A stretch of DNA of 64,000 bases. Source: Apostichopus japonicus (lineage: Eukaryota > Echinodermata > Holothuroidea > Aspidochirotida > Stichopodidae). The position numbers and the translations under genes were made by a program. The notes beneath the pieces were generated by a model. That model was not told the DNA's origin. It did not search any database and saw only the letters and a list, made by a program, of their open reading frames with translations. Location: positions 730,001 through 794,000 of the forward strand of contig NC_092563.1 in the NCBI RefSeq assembly GCF_037975245.1. Reading direction: 5' to 3'. Below, in pieces: positions 24,801 through 34,900 of the stretch (its first letter is position 1; each line of letters begins with the position of its first letter).

Positions 24801-27800
24801 GAGGCCCAGTGCAGTGTACCTTGTAAGTCATCATCAAATCTCTCTATGTCAGTAAGGTTAAGTATGAATGTTAAAGTCTTTGAATGTCAAAGAGATTGTA
24901 ACGAAATCCAGAATAATGGAACACTTAAACTTATAAAAAGTCAAAGGATTTTCTTGCGTCCATGGATATGTCACTGTTTGTCTTAGTACAATGTTCATCC
25001 ATGGATATGTCACTGTTTGACTTGGTACAATGTACGTCCATGGATATGTCAACGTTTGTCTTGGTACAATGTTCATCCATGGATATGTCAACGTTTGTCT
25101 TGGTACAATGTACGTCCATTTACATGTCAACGTTTGTCTTGGTACAATGTTCATCCATGGATATGTCAACGTTTGTCTTGGTACAATGTTCATCCATGGA
25201 TATGTCAACGTTTGTCTTGGTACAATGTACGTCCATTTATATGTCAACGTTTGTCTTGGTACAATGTTCATCCATGGATATGTCAACGTTTGTCTTGGTA
25301 CAATGTACGTCCATGGAAATGTCACTGTTTGCCTTGGTACAATGTTGATCTATGGATACGTCACTGTTTGTCTTGGTACAATGTGCATCCATGGACATGT
25401 CAACGTTTGACTTGGTACAATGTACGTCTATGGATACACTGTTTGACTTGGTACAATGTGCATCCATGGATATGTCACTGTTTGTCTTGGTACAATGTTC
25501 ATCCATGGATATGTCAACGTTTGTCTTGGTACAATGTACGTCCATGGATATGTCAACGTTTGTCTTGGTACAATGTTCATCCATGGATATATCAACGTTT
25601 GTCTTGGTACAATGTGCATCCATGGACATGTCAACGTTTGACTTGGTACAATGTACGTCTATGGATACACTGTTTGACTTGGTACAATGTGCATCCATGG
25701 ATATGTCACTGTTTGTCTTGGTACAATGTTCATCCATGGAAATGTCACTGTTTGTCTTGGTACAATGTTCATCCATTGATATGTCAATGCTTGACTTGGT
25801 ACAATGTACATCCATTGATATGTCAATGCTTGACTTGGTACAATGTACATCCATGGATACATCACTGTTTGTCATGGTACAATGTGCATCCATGGATATG
25901 TCAACGTTTGTCTTGGTACAATGTTCATCCATGGATATGTCAACGTTTGTCTTGGTACAATGTACATCCATGGATACATCACTGTTTGTCATGGTACAAT
26001 GTGCATCCATGGATATGTCACTGTTTGTCTTGGTACAATGTTCATCCATGGATATGTCAACGTTTGTCTTGGTACAATGTACGTCCATGGATATGTCAAC
26101 GTTTGTCTTGGTACAATGGTCATCCATGGATATATCAACGTTTGTCTTGGTACAATGTGCATCCATGGACATGTCAACGTTTGACTTGGTACAATGTACG
26201 TCTATGGATACACTGTTTGACTTGGTACAATGTGCATCCATGGACATGTCACTGTTTGTCTTGGTACAATGTTCATCCATGGAAATGTCACTGTTTGTCT
26301 TGGTACAATGTTCATCCATTGATATGTCAATGCTTGACTTGGTACAATGTACATCCATTGATATGTCAATGCTTGACTTGGTACAATGTACATCCATGGA
26401 TACATCACTGTTTGTCATGGTACAATGTTCATCCATGGATATGTCACTGTTTGTCTTGGTACAATGTACATCCATGGATACATCACTGTTTGTCATGGTA
26501 CAATGTGCATCCATGGATATGTCAACGTTTGTCTTGGTACAATCCACATCCATGGATACGTCACAGTTTCTCTTGGTACATGTGTTCTTCAGAAAACTGT
26601 CATATTTTCATTCTTCCTGCTCTCTAGCTCCAACCCCTCATGAAGGGTCCTGTCCCAACCAACATTTTGCTTGCACATCCTCATCCACCGGGCACATGAC
26701 TTGTTTCCAAGAAATACGGAAATGTGACGGCCACCAGGACTGCGAAAATGGAGACGATGAGGAGAGTTGTGCATCCGTTTGCCATTATCTCCTGGAAGGT
26801 ACAGTCGGTTCATTTTCCTCTCCGAACTATCCGGGGAATTACTACAGTGACCTGGACTGTGAGTGGAGGATTTCGCTAGGGCAAGAGGGCATTGTGCAAC
26901 TGAGGTTTGTTCAATTTGATCTGGAGTCCGGCTTCTACAGAGACTATGTAAAGGTTTTTGAAGACTATATCCAACCATCGACTGGAGCCTACGTCCGGGT
27001 ATGTTGTCAGTTATTCAACTTATCTAACTTACACCTTTTCTTTTTGAATTTGTTTTTCCACAAATACTAGCTGACAGTAGTAAGCTATGCAAGTCAGTAT
27101 GAAAAGAGTCTGTGGCCGTGTTACATTACGGATCAGACTCTGCATTCGCTGTTCAGCATTAAACTTGACTTTAAACCCCCGGGCCTTTGGATTTAGATCC
27201 CCTGCTCAGCATCAGATCCAGCGCATGCAATCACTGTTATTAACACACTACTATTATGTCAAATTATGGGCCTAAATAACAAATATAATTATTAAAGGTC
27301 ACCACTGATCCCAGGTCAACGTAAAACTGTGTTGACAGAATTCATATCCACAGGATCACATCCACCCTCGATCCTGGTCTATATCGCTTGATTCAAATCG
27401 CGGGGTCCGATTCTCGTTTACATTATAAATTAGACACCTAGGGCTGGGCACAACACCATGCTTTGTGGTCTAATGTAAATGAGGCCTGTGACTCTTCAAC
27501 ACAACATGGTCAGATTGTGGGGTATTTCTGAATTATTCCAGTACTCTAGGAAAAGAAATGGCTTGATATAGGCCAGTGTTTATCCAGTCTTCACATGGAT
27601 AGATTTCATTTGATCTACTTTAGGCTTTGTAATCCTGGAGATTAATAAGGAAACGGAACCAAGGTAGCCATCATAGAGTTTATAAACTTGTCTTACTATT
27701 AGGGAAAGTGTTCATATGACAAACGAGAGGCCAGCTAGGATATTTCTTCTTCTTCTTTCCCCCCCGCCCCCCATCTTCTGTATTGATTTCACTGAGTTAA

Positions 27801-30800
27801 TATATTTTTACGAAAGTAGATAGTTATTAAGTACATAGTTTATAGTACTTACATAGTACATAGTTGTTAGGTCTCTGAATTTTCTCTTGAAGTTAAAAGT
27901 TGACTATTTTACCGTTTTGGCCTATCTAGCGTGAGATTGACACCTACTACGGCTCAATGCAGGACGTTTACAGTCCACCTACAGTAGTGGAAGCATCTGG
28001 TAGTTCATTGGTCGTTCAGTTCCATACGGACAACAACATTAACCGGGGAGGGTTCAACGCTACTTTCCAAAAGAAAGGTAACTAAAATATGTTAACTATC
28101 TTGAGAATAAGCTATTTCAGACAGGGAAATTCTTGCTGCAGCTTTGCTGAAATCCATGACAAGAAATTTCTATGATCTCATGTGTTTAGAATTTCTCATT
28201 TGTATTGTTTAATTATACATTAATTGTTTACAGAATGCATGCATTGTTTCCTTTGTCCTTGCTCAAAGTTGCAGTCACCTTTAAATGGTTAGTGTGGTGG
28301 GAGTCACCTGTAGGTGTAATTTGGAATACCCTAGCTTCCCACTTCTCAATCACAAAGAAAGTTAGAGTCTGAGAGATACCTCAGGTGTTGAAGGAGGCTT
28401 GTGAACAACATAGGAGAATAGTAGTGATCAATGTAAGTGTACTATTCATGGGAGGATGTGATTAACATAAATGTATTATACATATAAATGTATTATTCAT
28501 GGGAGGATATTTTTTTTGCAGGATACTGTATTGATCATCAGAAGAGTTGTGGTGAGGATGACAACAACTGTTATGATGTGGACAGGGAGATGTGTGATGG
28601 TCGCTATGCCTGTCAAAGAGGCCAGGATGAAGTAGGGTGTGGTGAGTAGTGTAATGGTCATTGTCCATACTAGCATGGTGTCCTCTAGAGAGGAGGGTGG
28701 TGGCCAGGGGTGGGGTTGGGGATAGAACAGTGGGTAGAAGCCAGTATGTACTAGGGTGTGGTGAGTAGTGGTATGGTCATTGTCAATAGCATGGTGTACT
28801 CTAGAGAAGATGGTGGTTGCCAGGGGTTGGGGGTAGGGGAGTGGGGTAGAAACCAGGATGTAGTACTAGGGTGTGGTGAGTAGTGGTATGGTCATTGTCA
28901 ATAGCATGGTGTACTCTAGAGAAGATGGTGGTTGCCAGGGGTTGGGGGTAGGGGAGTGGGGTAGAAACCAGGATGTAGTACTAGGGTGTGGTGAGTAGTG
29001 GTATGGTCATTGTCAATAGCATGGTGTCCTCTAGAGAGGAGGTTGGTGGTCAGGGGTTGGGGTAGGGGAGTGGGGTAAAAGCCAGGGATGATGTTGGATC
29101 TAGTGCATATCAGAAGTGGACATTATACTAGCATGTGACCTCTGTAGAGTAAGTTGTGGATTTGAAAAAAAGGATTTGTGTAGAGGCCAGGGATAAAGTA
29201 TGATGCAGTGGCCTTTATAGTACCAGCATATTTCCTATGGAATTGTGGGTGTCAGAAATGGGCTGGGGTATGGTAGAGTGAGTGTGGGTAGAGGCCAGGG
29301 GTGAAGTAGACTGCAGTGAGTGTCGCAGTGATTAGATTGTAAATGTAAAGAGGTGGGTGTTGAAGATGGGGGGGGCTGGGGGAAGTTGGGGATGTGAGGC
29401 AGGGCGTGGTCCACAGTGGTAGAAGTCAGAGACAAAGTAGAATGCATGTAGTAAGTGGTCATGACAATACTAGCCATATGTCCTCTGGTGATGTGGATAT
29501 CAAGGAGAGAGAGAGAGAGAGGGGTGTGTTGGTCTGGGTAGGAGGCAAAGAAAGTAGGATGCAGTGCATAATAGAAGTGACCATTAGAGTAGTAACATGA
29601 GTACGTAGGGGGTTGGGGGTGTAGACAGGACCAAATAGGATGCAGTGTGTAGAATTGGTCGCTACAGTGGTAGTATGTGCCCTATGGAGAGAATAGGGCA
29701 GGTGTGGTTGGCAGAAGACTGGTCTGGGTAGAGGCTAAGATGAGTAGAATAAGTGATTACAGTACAATAGTTGTGTATGTCTACAATGGTAAGGAGGGCA
29801 TGGCTTTGAGAGATATCAGGGCTGAGTAAAATGGGTGAAGGGTAGGGGTGTCAGAGTGGGTGGGGAACAGTAAAGTGGGTGAATTAACATACTAGTATGT
29901 GCCCTCTGGAATGGCAGGGGGTGGGGGGGGGGCTGTGTAGAAGCCATGATGAAGTAAGACTGCACTACAGTACTAGATTATGGTTTACAAAGTAAAAGGG
30001 TTTGGATGTAAGAAAAGGTTTCTGGGTAGAGGCTACAATAAAGTAAAATGAGTAGTAGAAACATTACAATATTAGCTTGTGAAGACAGTATGATTGTATG
30101 AGAGTAGAGTGGGGAAGGGGAGGGATGGAGGATGTTGGAGAGCTCTGCTTTGAAGGCAGAATGAAGTGTGGTGAGTAGTATAAAATACCATTATCCAAGT
30201 ACCATGTATCGAAGTATCATGTATGAAGTATAATCTTGATTTGTTTGGGTTCAGGTAACTGTTCTGCAGAGAAGATACCCTGTCAGGGATCAGGTAGGGA
30301 CTGCTTCCTCCCTGAAGACAGATGTAATGGGTTCACCACATGCAGTCCTGGAGGTGAAGACGAACAGTTCTGCACCGCTGAAATCTGTGGAGAGGCTCAT
30401 GGTCTATTTCTTTGTAAAGATGGTACTTGTATTCAAGAGAAATGGATGTGTGACGTTCAGGTCGACTGTGAAGATGGATCCGACGAGTCAGATTGTCGTA
30501 AGTGATATTTGTTATAAGTTTCAACCGTGAAAAAATGAGAAATGACTTTAACCTGCTACCGAGATCCTACTTTTAATGTGATGCACTTTGTCATCCTCTG
30601 TTTGGTGTACAAATGTTTAGGTTCACTATCCAGGGTCTTCCATGAAGACTGAGCCATGACCCACCATCCCCTCCCCCCCTCCCCCCCACCCAACTGCTTT
30701 GAATCCATGCTCAGGATGTATGAAAGCTATAGCTAAGACTATGCACCGGAAATATATATAAATCCATCTCTGCCGGCAATCCTCTAAAACCATAGATAAG

Positions 30801-32863
30801 TTTCTGGCTTCTGGAATAAAATGTCACTTTTGGGTCTTCCCCTTTGGGTTGAGGACCATCGTTGATGTAGAAACATTCAATGTGTCGGTAAGGTGATGAT
30901 CAAGGCAGAAGGTGATAATTTAGTGAATGGATTTGAAGAGATGCAGAAAATAGATATTATTATTTAAAACATTGGAAAAGTGACAAGGGGGGCGGGCATG
31001 TATTTGAAACAAACAGTGAAACACCTTCCAGCTGATACTATGATACTATGATCCATATTGCAATGTCATCAAGTGTTTTGTGGTTAGCGTTACCTTTGAC
31101 CTTTGATGTAGGTATGTGATGTAGAGCAGTGGCAGTTCTTGATCTCAAAGTGCATCTTTCAAAGGAAGAAAAGGACATGTTAAGCTGCCCTTCACTCAGT
31201 CGAATTAGTTGACAGCTGCTTTAGTCAACACATCAGTTCCAATGATGAACTATTCATTCTCTGGGACTTTCACTGGCTCAATCAGGGTAACTTCAAGTAT
31301 CCATCGAGCCAGAGACGTCACTAATATTTAGCAGGGAGAGGTTAAAACTAGTAAATATGCCAGCGTATTTGAATCCAAATGATTTGCGGTCTCAGACAAA
31401 GAATGGTCAACTTCAATTTAATTTTTTGTGAAATTGTTTAATTCTTTGTGGAATTTCTACATGTTTGTAGGTTATTGTAAATGGTATGATTGCAAGTTAC
31501 CCCTCAGTACTGAAGAGATGGAATCAGGAGTTGGGTGTATGATGAAATGAATAATCATACCACATGTCATGTATCGACTTCATTCTGCCAACCAAAGTGT
31601 GTAGTATCTGGAGAAACCATGGATTTTTGCAAGTTACATTTTGTCTTGCTGTAATTTGTGTATAATTTTAATTGCAACTAATTTCATTTGTATATTAGCA
31701 ATATTCTATATTTGATTGTATTTTCCATATTTTGTATGCATATATTTTTATGTAGTTTCAAATTTGCATATTTAACATAAAAGCATCTGTTTGACTGCAT
31801 ACGTTGGAATCTTTTCATTTTGTCAGTTTAAAACTTTGTTTCGTCATTTGCAATGACGATTTTACAAATTATTCTTCTCTATCCAGCATCTACTGTCAAA
31901 GTAATCACAGCTGCCGTGATTGGTTCGTTGGTGTGCGGGATGCTCCTCGTTGCTGCCCTCAGTTGTACATGCAAGTTGTACCAGCTCCGTCAGGTCCGCA
32001 GAGACGGAGGACAGTCACCATCCAGATCGTCCTACTACATCTACGGGGGAGAAAATGACCAGAGGGAAGCACCCCCGTCCTACTCAGCCACTATGGCATC
32101 TCCTCATTATGGAGACCTTCAGAGGGCATTCGTGGAAGGAGTAAGGGGAGGCACGACTGTATCCCATGGGATCAACAGACGAAGGTCCCGCTTTCTCAGA
32201 ATGCTCTCTCGTGGCAGTCAAGGAGAATTGAATGCAGCCGCTACCCCAGAGGCAGCCTCGAATAGAAACACTCCAGAGGGTGGGTCTCTCGAACAAGAAA
32301 CTCATGACATACAAAACTCAGTCAACGTAGAGGGTAGATCCTCAGAAAGTTCCGACCCACAGAATACCCTGGAGACATCCAGCTTCACCACATCGGACAC
32401 AGACTCGGAAACTACCCAAGAGGTGGTTCAACAAGCACACCTTGACCACCAAATACTGAATGCAGCTGCAAACATCCACAGGATTAGAGTAGTTAACAGG
32501 ATACTTCAGCGGCAAGCAACAAGCAGAAGATCTCCTGACCACCCCCCCTCATCTGAGGGTCCTACCACATCATCAAGTAGCACCCCTGACACATCAGTGG
32601 ATGGTACATCGGGTGGGTCCTCATCATTGGCAGTCACACCAGAGCTTTCATCAACATCCCAAGACCATGCTGGACATGGTCATCAGGGCACTCCAGACAG
32701 AGGGGAGATAACTCTACCATCATCATCAGCAGCAGCAGCAGCAGCGGTCTTCGTCACCCCTGATGAAGATGAGTTTCCTAGAGAGCACGATCCTGCCATC
32801 ATCGTTGGTGTGCATAATCCAGAGGAAAATAGGGATGATGTACAACTACTAGATGACGTATGA
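18831..32863 (+). CDS. LRP12: LRP12/LRP3-type receptor (CUB, LDLa, single transmembrane), complete spliced gene
   Basis: Ten coding exons join in phase: 18831-18885, 20429-20467, 21836-21971, 24060-24268, 24685-24822, 26628-26998, 27930-28077, 28522-28641, 30255-30497 and 31887-32863. All junctions are GT-AG, and the 2436 nt give 811 residues. Order: signal peptide (about 1-31), CUB1 (35-146), LDLa1 (155-189), LDLa2 (201-240), CUB2 (244-364), LDLa3-5 (368-405, 408-445, 450-486), transmembrane helix (492-513) and a 296-residue cytoplasmic tail. This order, the [13 protein letters not shown] helix with CTCKLY and the REAPPSY motif are hallmarks of the LRP3/LRP10/LRP12 subfamily, endocytic or sorting receptors at the cell surface and trans-Golgi. 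The match to LRP12 over LRP3 is by overall spacing and length (vertebrate LRP12 is about 860 residues). The first exon is the least certain part. Introns 3, 5 and 8 hold minisatellites. Confidence 0.9.
20429..20467 (+). CDS. LRP12: LRP12-like coding exon 2 (39-nt micro-exon, hydrophobic core of signal peptide)
   Basis: A pyrimidine-rich CTTTTCAG acceptor and a strong GTAAGT donor frame 13 codons reading [13 protein letters not shown], in phase 1 on both sides. Skipping it would keep the frame but remove most of the signal peptide. Confidence 0.7.
21836..21971 (+). CDS. LRP12: LRP12-like exon 3, first half of CUB1
   Basis: The frame reads [20 protein letters not shown] then FPN and GNCKWKIH, the classic CUB opening with the first Cys pair (residues 35 and 61) and the aromatic W that follows. 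The acceptor is TTGACAG and the donor GTAACT; the exon ends in phase 2. Confidence 0.88.
23101..23700. repeat. 43-bp minisatellite in LRP12-like intron 3
   Basis: About 14 copies of a 43-bp unit beginning GTTAGGGTACCATGAGTAGA, differing by a few substitutions (GTAGATCTC versus GCAGATATC, ATCG versus ATTG). The last copy decays at about 23700. The array lies entirely inside the intron, about 360 bp upstream of exon 4. Confidence 0.97.
24060..24268 (+). CDS. LRP12: LRP12-like exon 4, second half of CUB1
   Basis: The reading [20 protein letters not shown] leads to [20 protein letters not shown] and NLTYIR, the typical C-terminal strands of a CUB domain. The second disulfide of standard CUB domains is absent from this half: no Cys is present in the exon. 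The acceptor is GTTCAG and the donor GTAAGA, phase 1. Confidence 0.85.
24685..24822 (+). CDS. LRP12: LRP12-like exon 5, LDLa1
   Basis: After the CTTTCCAAAG acceptor the frame gives GPKDLLQ and then [20 protein letters not shown] and [16 protein letters not shown]: six Cys and the DGSDE calcium motif of an LDL-receptor class A module. An alternative AG closer to the first Cys gives the wrong frame, which decides the start. The donor GTAAGT is in phase 1. Confidence 0.92.
24957..26584. repeat. 39-bp minisatellite in LRP12-like intron 5
   Basis: About 42 copies of a 39-bp unit (TCCATGGATATGTCAACG, then TTTGTCTTGGTACAATG plus four variable bases). Variants differ at AACG/CACTG, GTCTTGG/GACTTGG/GTCATGG and the last triplet; one variant is 36 bp. 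A block of about 543 bp is itself repeated (25617 onward and 26158 onward). The period is a multiple of three and the unit lacks stops in most frames, so open frames of up to several hundred codons exist on both strands. The first copy is in frame with a stop after exon 5 (TAG at about 24985). Confidence 0.97.
26628..26998 (+). CDS. LRP12: LRP12-like exon 6, LDLa2 and first part of CUB2
   Basis: The acceptor CTGCTCTCTAG precedes [20 protein letters not shown], then [20 protein letters not shown], an LDLa module with six Cys. It continues into CUB2 from [20 protein letters not shown] through DCEWRI to [17 protein letters not shown], which holds the calcium-type acidic residues of a CUB domain. 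The donor GTATGT is in phase 0 after CGG. Confidence 0.92.
27930..28077 (+). CDS. LRP12: LRP12-like exon 7, end of CUB2
   Basis: Phase 0 entry after CCTATCTAG. The frame reads [20 protein letters not shown], then [14 protein letters not shown] and [10 protein letters not shown], the last strands of CUB2. The GTAACT donor is in phase 1. Confidence 0.88.
28522..28641 (+). CDS. LRP12: LRP12-like exon 8, LDLa3
   Basis: A poly-T acceptor TTTTTTGCAG precedes [20 protein letters not shown] and [17 protein letters not shown]. Six Cys are present, but the calcium motif is degenerate (QRGQDE instead of D/N-G-S-D-E). The last about 20 nt and the GTGAGTAG donor are repeated in degenerate form down the following intron. 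Confidence 0.88.
28642..30254. repeat. LRP12-like intron 8, built of about 110-bp degenerate repeats resembling the exon 8 end
   Basis: The intron begins GTGAGTAGTGTAATGGTCATTG. Copies with CCAGGATGTAGTACTAGGGTG followed by TGGTGAGTAGTGG recur at about 28740, 28855 and 28973 with high identity. More diverged units with AGGCCAGGG..GAAGTAG..TGCAGTG and GTCATTA..ACTAGCATGTGCCTCT blocks recur to about 30150-30185, where GAATGAAGTGTGGTGAGTAG appears again. The unit therefore contains the exon 8 3' end and donor. No coding beyond exon 8 is seen. Confidence 0.8.
30255..30497 (+). CDS. LRP12: LRP12-like exon 9, LDLa4 and LDLa5
   Basis: After GGGTTCAG the frame reads [38 protein letters not shown] (LDLa4, six Cys, degenerate calcium motif) and then [16 protein letters not shown] to [10 protein letters not shown] (LDLa5, six Cys and an intact motif). 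The donor GTAAGT is in phase 1. Confidence 0.92.
31887..32863 (+). CDS. LRP12: LRP12-like exon 10, transmembrane helix and cytoplasmic tail
   Basis: After CTATCCAG the frame gives [20 protein letters not shown], the transmembrane helix, then CTCKLYQLR. The tail has REAPPSY (residues 546-552, a PPxY type WW-domain ligand), long Ser/Thr-rich parts, a short alanine run encoded by GCA repeats, and an acidic end DDVQLLDDV. The DVQLL there fits the DxxLL signal that binds GGA adaptors and is known from this receptor subfamily. The TGA stop is at 32861-32863. No NPxY motif is seen. Confidence 0.92.
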
Positions 32864-33017
32864 GAGGTGGAGGAGGAAAAACAGTATAGAAAATCATGGT
32901 GTGCATAATCCAGAGGAAAATAGGGATGATGTACAACTACTAGATGACGTATGAGAGGTGGAGGAGGAGGAGGAGGAGGAGGAGGTGGAGGAGGAGGAAA
33001 AACAGTATAGAAAATCA
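32806..33017. repeat. 91-bp tandem duplication spanning the LRP12-like stop codon
   Basis: The sequence from TGGTGTGCATAATCC (32806) through the last 17 codons, the TGA and 33 bases of 3' UTR is repeated immediately from 32897. The second copy carries an extra about 30 bp of GAG/GGA triplets (about 32963-32998). The second copy is untranslated because the first stop precedes it. The copies are otherwise nearly identical, so the event looks recent. Confidence 0.95.
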
Positions 33018-33155
33018 GGAAATGGAAAGGGAGGAAAAGAAATACTGAGATAAATTTATAAGGAGAAGGTTCAATTTAAATTCTAGATTAAATCTTAGGT
33101 GTAATTTCAGTGTGAACTCAAAAACAAGCGAAGCAGGTGTATCAAATTGAGTTGA

Positions 33156-33417
33156 CCGGGTGGGTAGATGGGGTACTGGGTGGGTAGGTGGAGTACTGGG
33201 TGGGTAGATGGGGTACTGGGTTGGTAGATGGGGTACTGGGTGGGTAGATGGGGTACTGGGTAGGTAGATGGGGTACTGGGTAGGTAGATGGGGTACTGGG
33301 TGAGTAGATTGGGTACTGGGTGGGTAGATTGGGATACTGGTGGGTAGATGGGGTGCTGGGTGGGTGGATGGGGTACTGGGTGGGTAGATGGGGTACTGGG
33401 TGGGTGGATGGGTACTA
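33156..33417. repeat. 20-bp minisatellite in the presumed 3' UTR
   Basis: About 13 copies of GGGTGGGTAGATGGGGTACT with small changes. It lies about 290 bp after the receptor stop codon, so it is probably transcribed in the 3' UTR if no earlier polyadenylation site is used. It is G-rich and in principle able to form quadruplexes. Confidence 0.95.
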
Positions 33418-34690
33418 AGAACATCTCCATCACATAAATCAAAGATAATGGTGAGTGTGTTTCCTGTATTGGTGCCTTATTACATGTTTCAAACTGATGT
33501 TAGTTCTTACTGCGTCTGTCTTAACATTGGTATAACTTGCAGTGGAGTTTAGGATTATAGTTTTTCATTTGGTCACAATCTACACAATCTTCCCAGTATA
33601 ACTCAAAATTAGATCAAAATTAATCTAACTTACCTAACCTTGTAGACTTTTCCACCAAATGAAGCTAACATGGAGAAAATAATATTGTCGCGCAAACACT
33701 TTCCATTTGGATGAAGTCATTGGGATTTTAATATGAAATAGCATCCAGCTTTTAGAAGATTTGGTCATAATTTAAGGCCTGATTTTAAGTAGATTGTTAC
33801 TTTCTTCCAAATTATTACTTGATTTTGTAAAGCATTTTCATAAAGTCAAAGAATTATATGCATCTTCTGCCCAAATGACAAAGAGTGCTTTATCAACCTT
33901 TAAACTATTGCCAGCTCAGTATTAAAGCTGATAGCAATACCTTATGTCAGGAATGGTCACATGACACCATATCATCCAATCAGAGCCAAGAATGTAATAT
34001 CATAGATCGAGCATGTCATTTAGAAGTAGCTCATGAAGAAACACTGTCATAGTTGTTTTGTGTTATTTTATCAAAAGTCCTGAATGGAATGCCCCTCCAC
34101 CCCCCTTCTTTTTGGGTGGGCTTTGTGGTTGACACATTTGCTTAGGTCACAAATATTATTTAGTGGAAGGTAGTTACAGAATAGTTTATTTTGGTACAGG
34201 CACTTGTGACTAAATGTTATTACATGAATTTTTACGTAGCCATAAAACTTAATGAAAATGTGTCTGAAGCATCGAGAAAAGCCTAAACTCAATGAAATTG
34301 TTGTTGATTTATGTTTCTTGATGACGCATCAGGTTCTGATCATTAAGAAAGTTTCCTTCCTGTACCTCAAATAGTTGAACATTTTTCAAAGTGGGCCTAT
34401 CAGCCAAGCCATTTTTCTGACTTAATCATTTATATGAGATGACACATTTACAAAACAAAATGTTTGAAAAACTAGAGTCGTAACTAGCCACCTTATTTTA
34501 AGTTTAAGTCTAGTCATCGTCAGTGATTTTACCATGGTAGAGTTGTTTGCAACGTTGTGGGTGTTGAAAAAGACACCTTTGTGGGGTAACATTTTGAAAA
34601 AAACACAAAAGACCTCAACTCTTTATAATGAAGAAATTGGTTATTGGTTGCTCTGAATTCTTTAAATGTTGTCTCTGTTATGCTCAGTGT
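33418..34690. other. Intergenic or distal 3' UTR, nothing recognised
   Basis: AT-rich sequence with no exon-like frame. I could not identify the polyadenylation site of the receptor gene. Confidence 0.4.
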
Positions 34691-34756
34691 GTGTTAATGT
34701 GCGTGTGTGGCGTGTGTGTGTGGTCTGGTGTACAATCCATTAACAAAGAAAGAGAC

Positions 34757-34900
34757 GTGTTTTACATTCAGACTGAGGACCCCATTGCTTTAGCCAATTT
34801 TTCTATTTTCAAATCCACATACCCTTCCTGCAAAAATATTCCTTAATAATAGAATTCTACTAAGGACGAGGTGATTCTTTGCAAATGATGTCTAATTACT
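34757..34900. repeat. Dispersed repeat, copy 2 (first copy at 6603-6763)
   Basis: It begins TTTACATTCAGACTGAGGAC and shares CCCATTG, AATCCACATACCC, TAGAATTCTACTAAGGACG and GGTGATTCTTT with copy 1 in the same order. A GT-rich run (about 34695-34730) precedes it, as a CA run precedes copy 1. Confidence 0.7.

Noticed and set aside
25017-26627. Open frames of several hundred codons on both strands across the 39-bp array
   Set aside because: The array is intronic, open in nearly all frames at once, and lies between two exons that join perfectly in phase without it. It is kept as a finding but not called as coding.
33107-33442. Pro/Thr/Tyr-rich minus-strand open frame of 111 codons
   Set aside because: It is a translation of the 20-bp minisatellite in the receptor 3' UTR.
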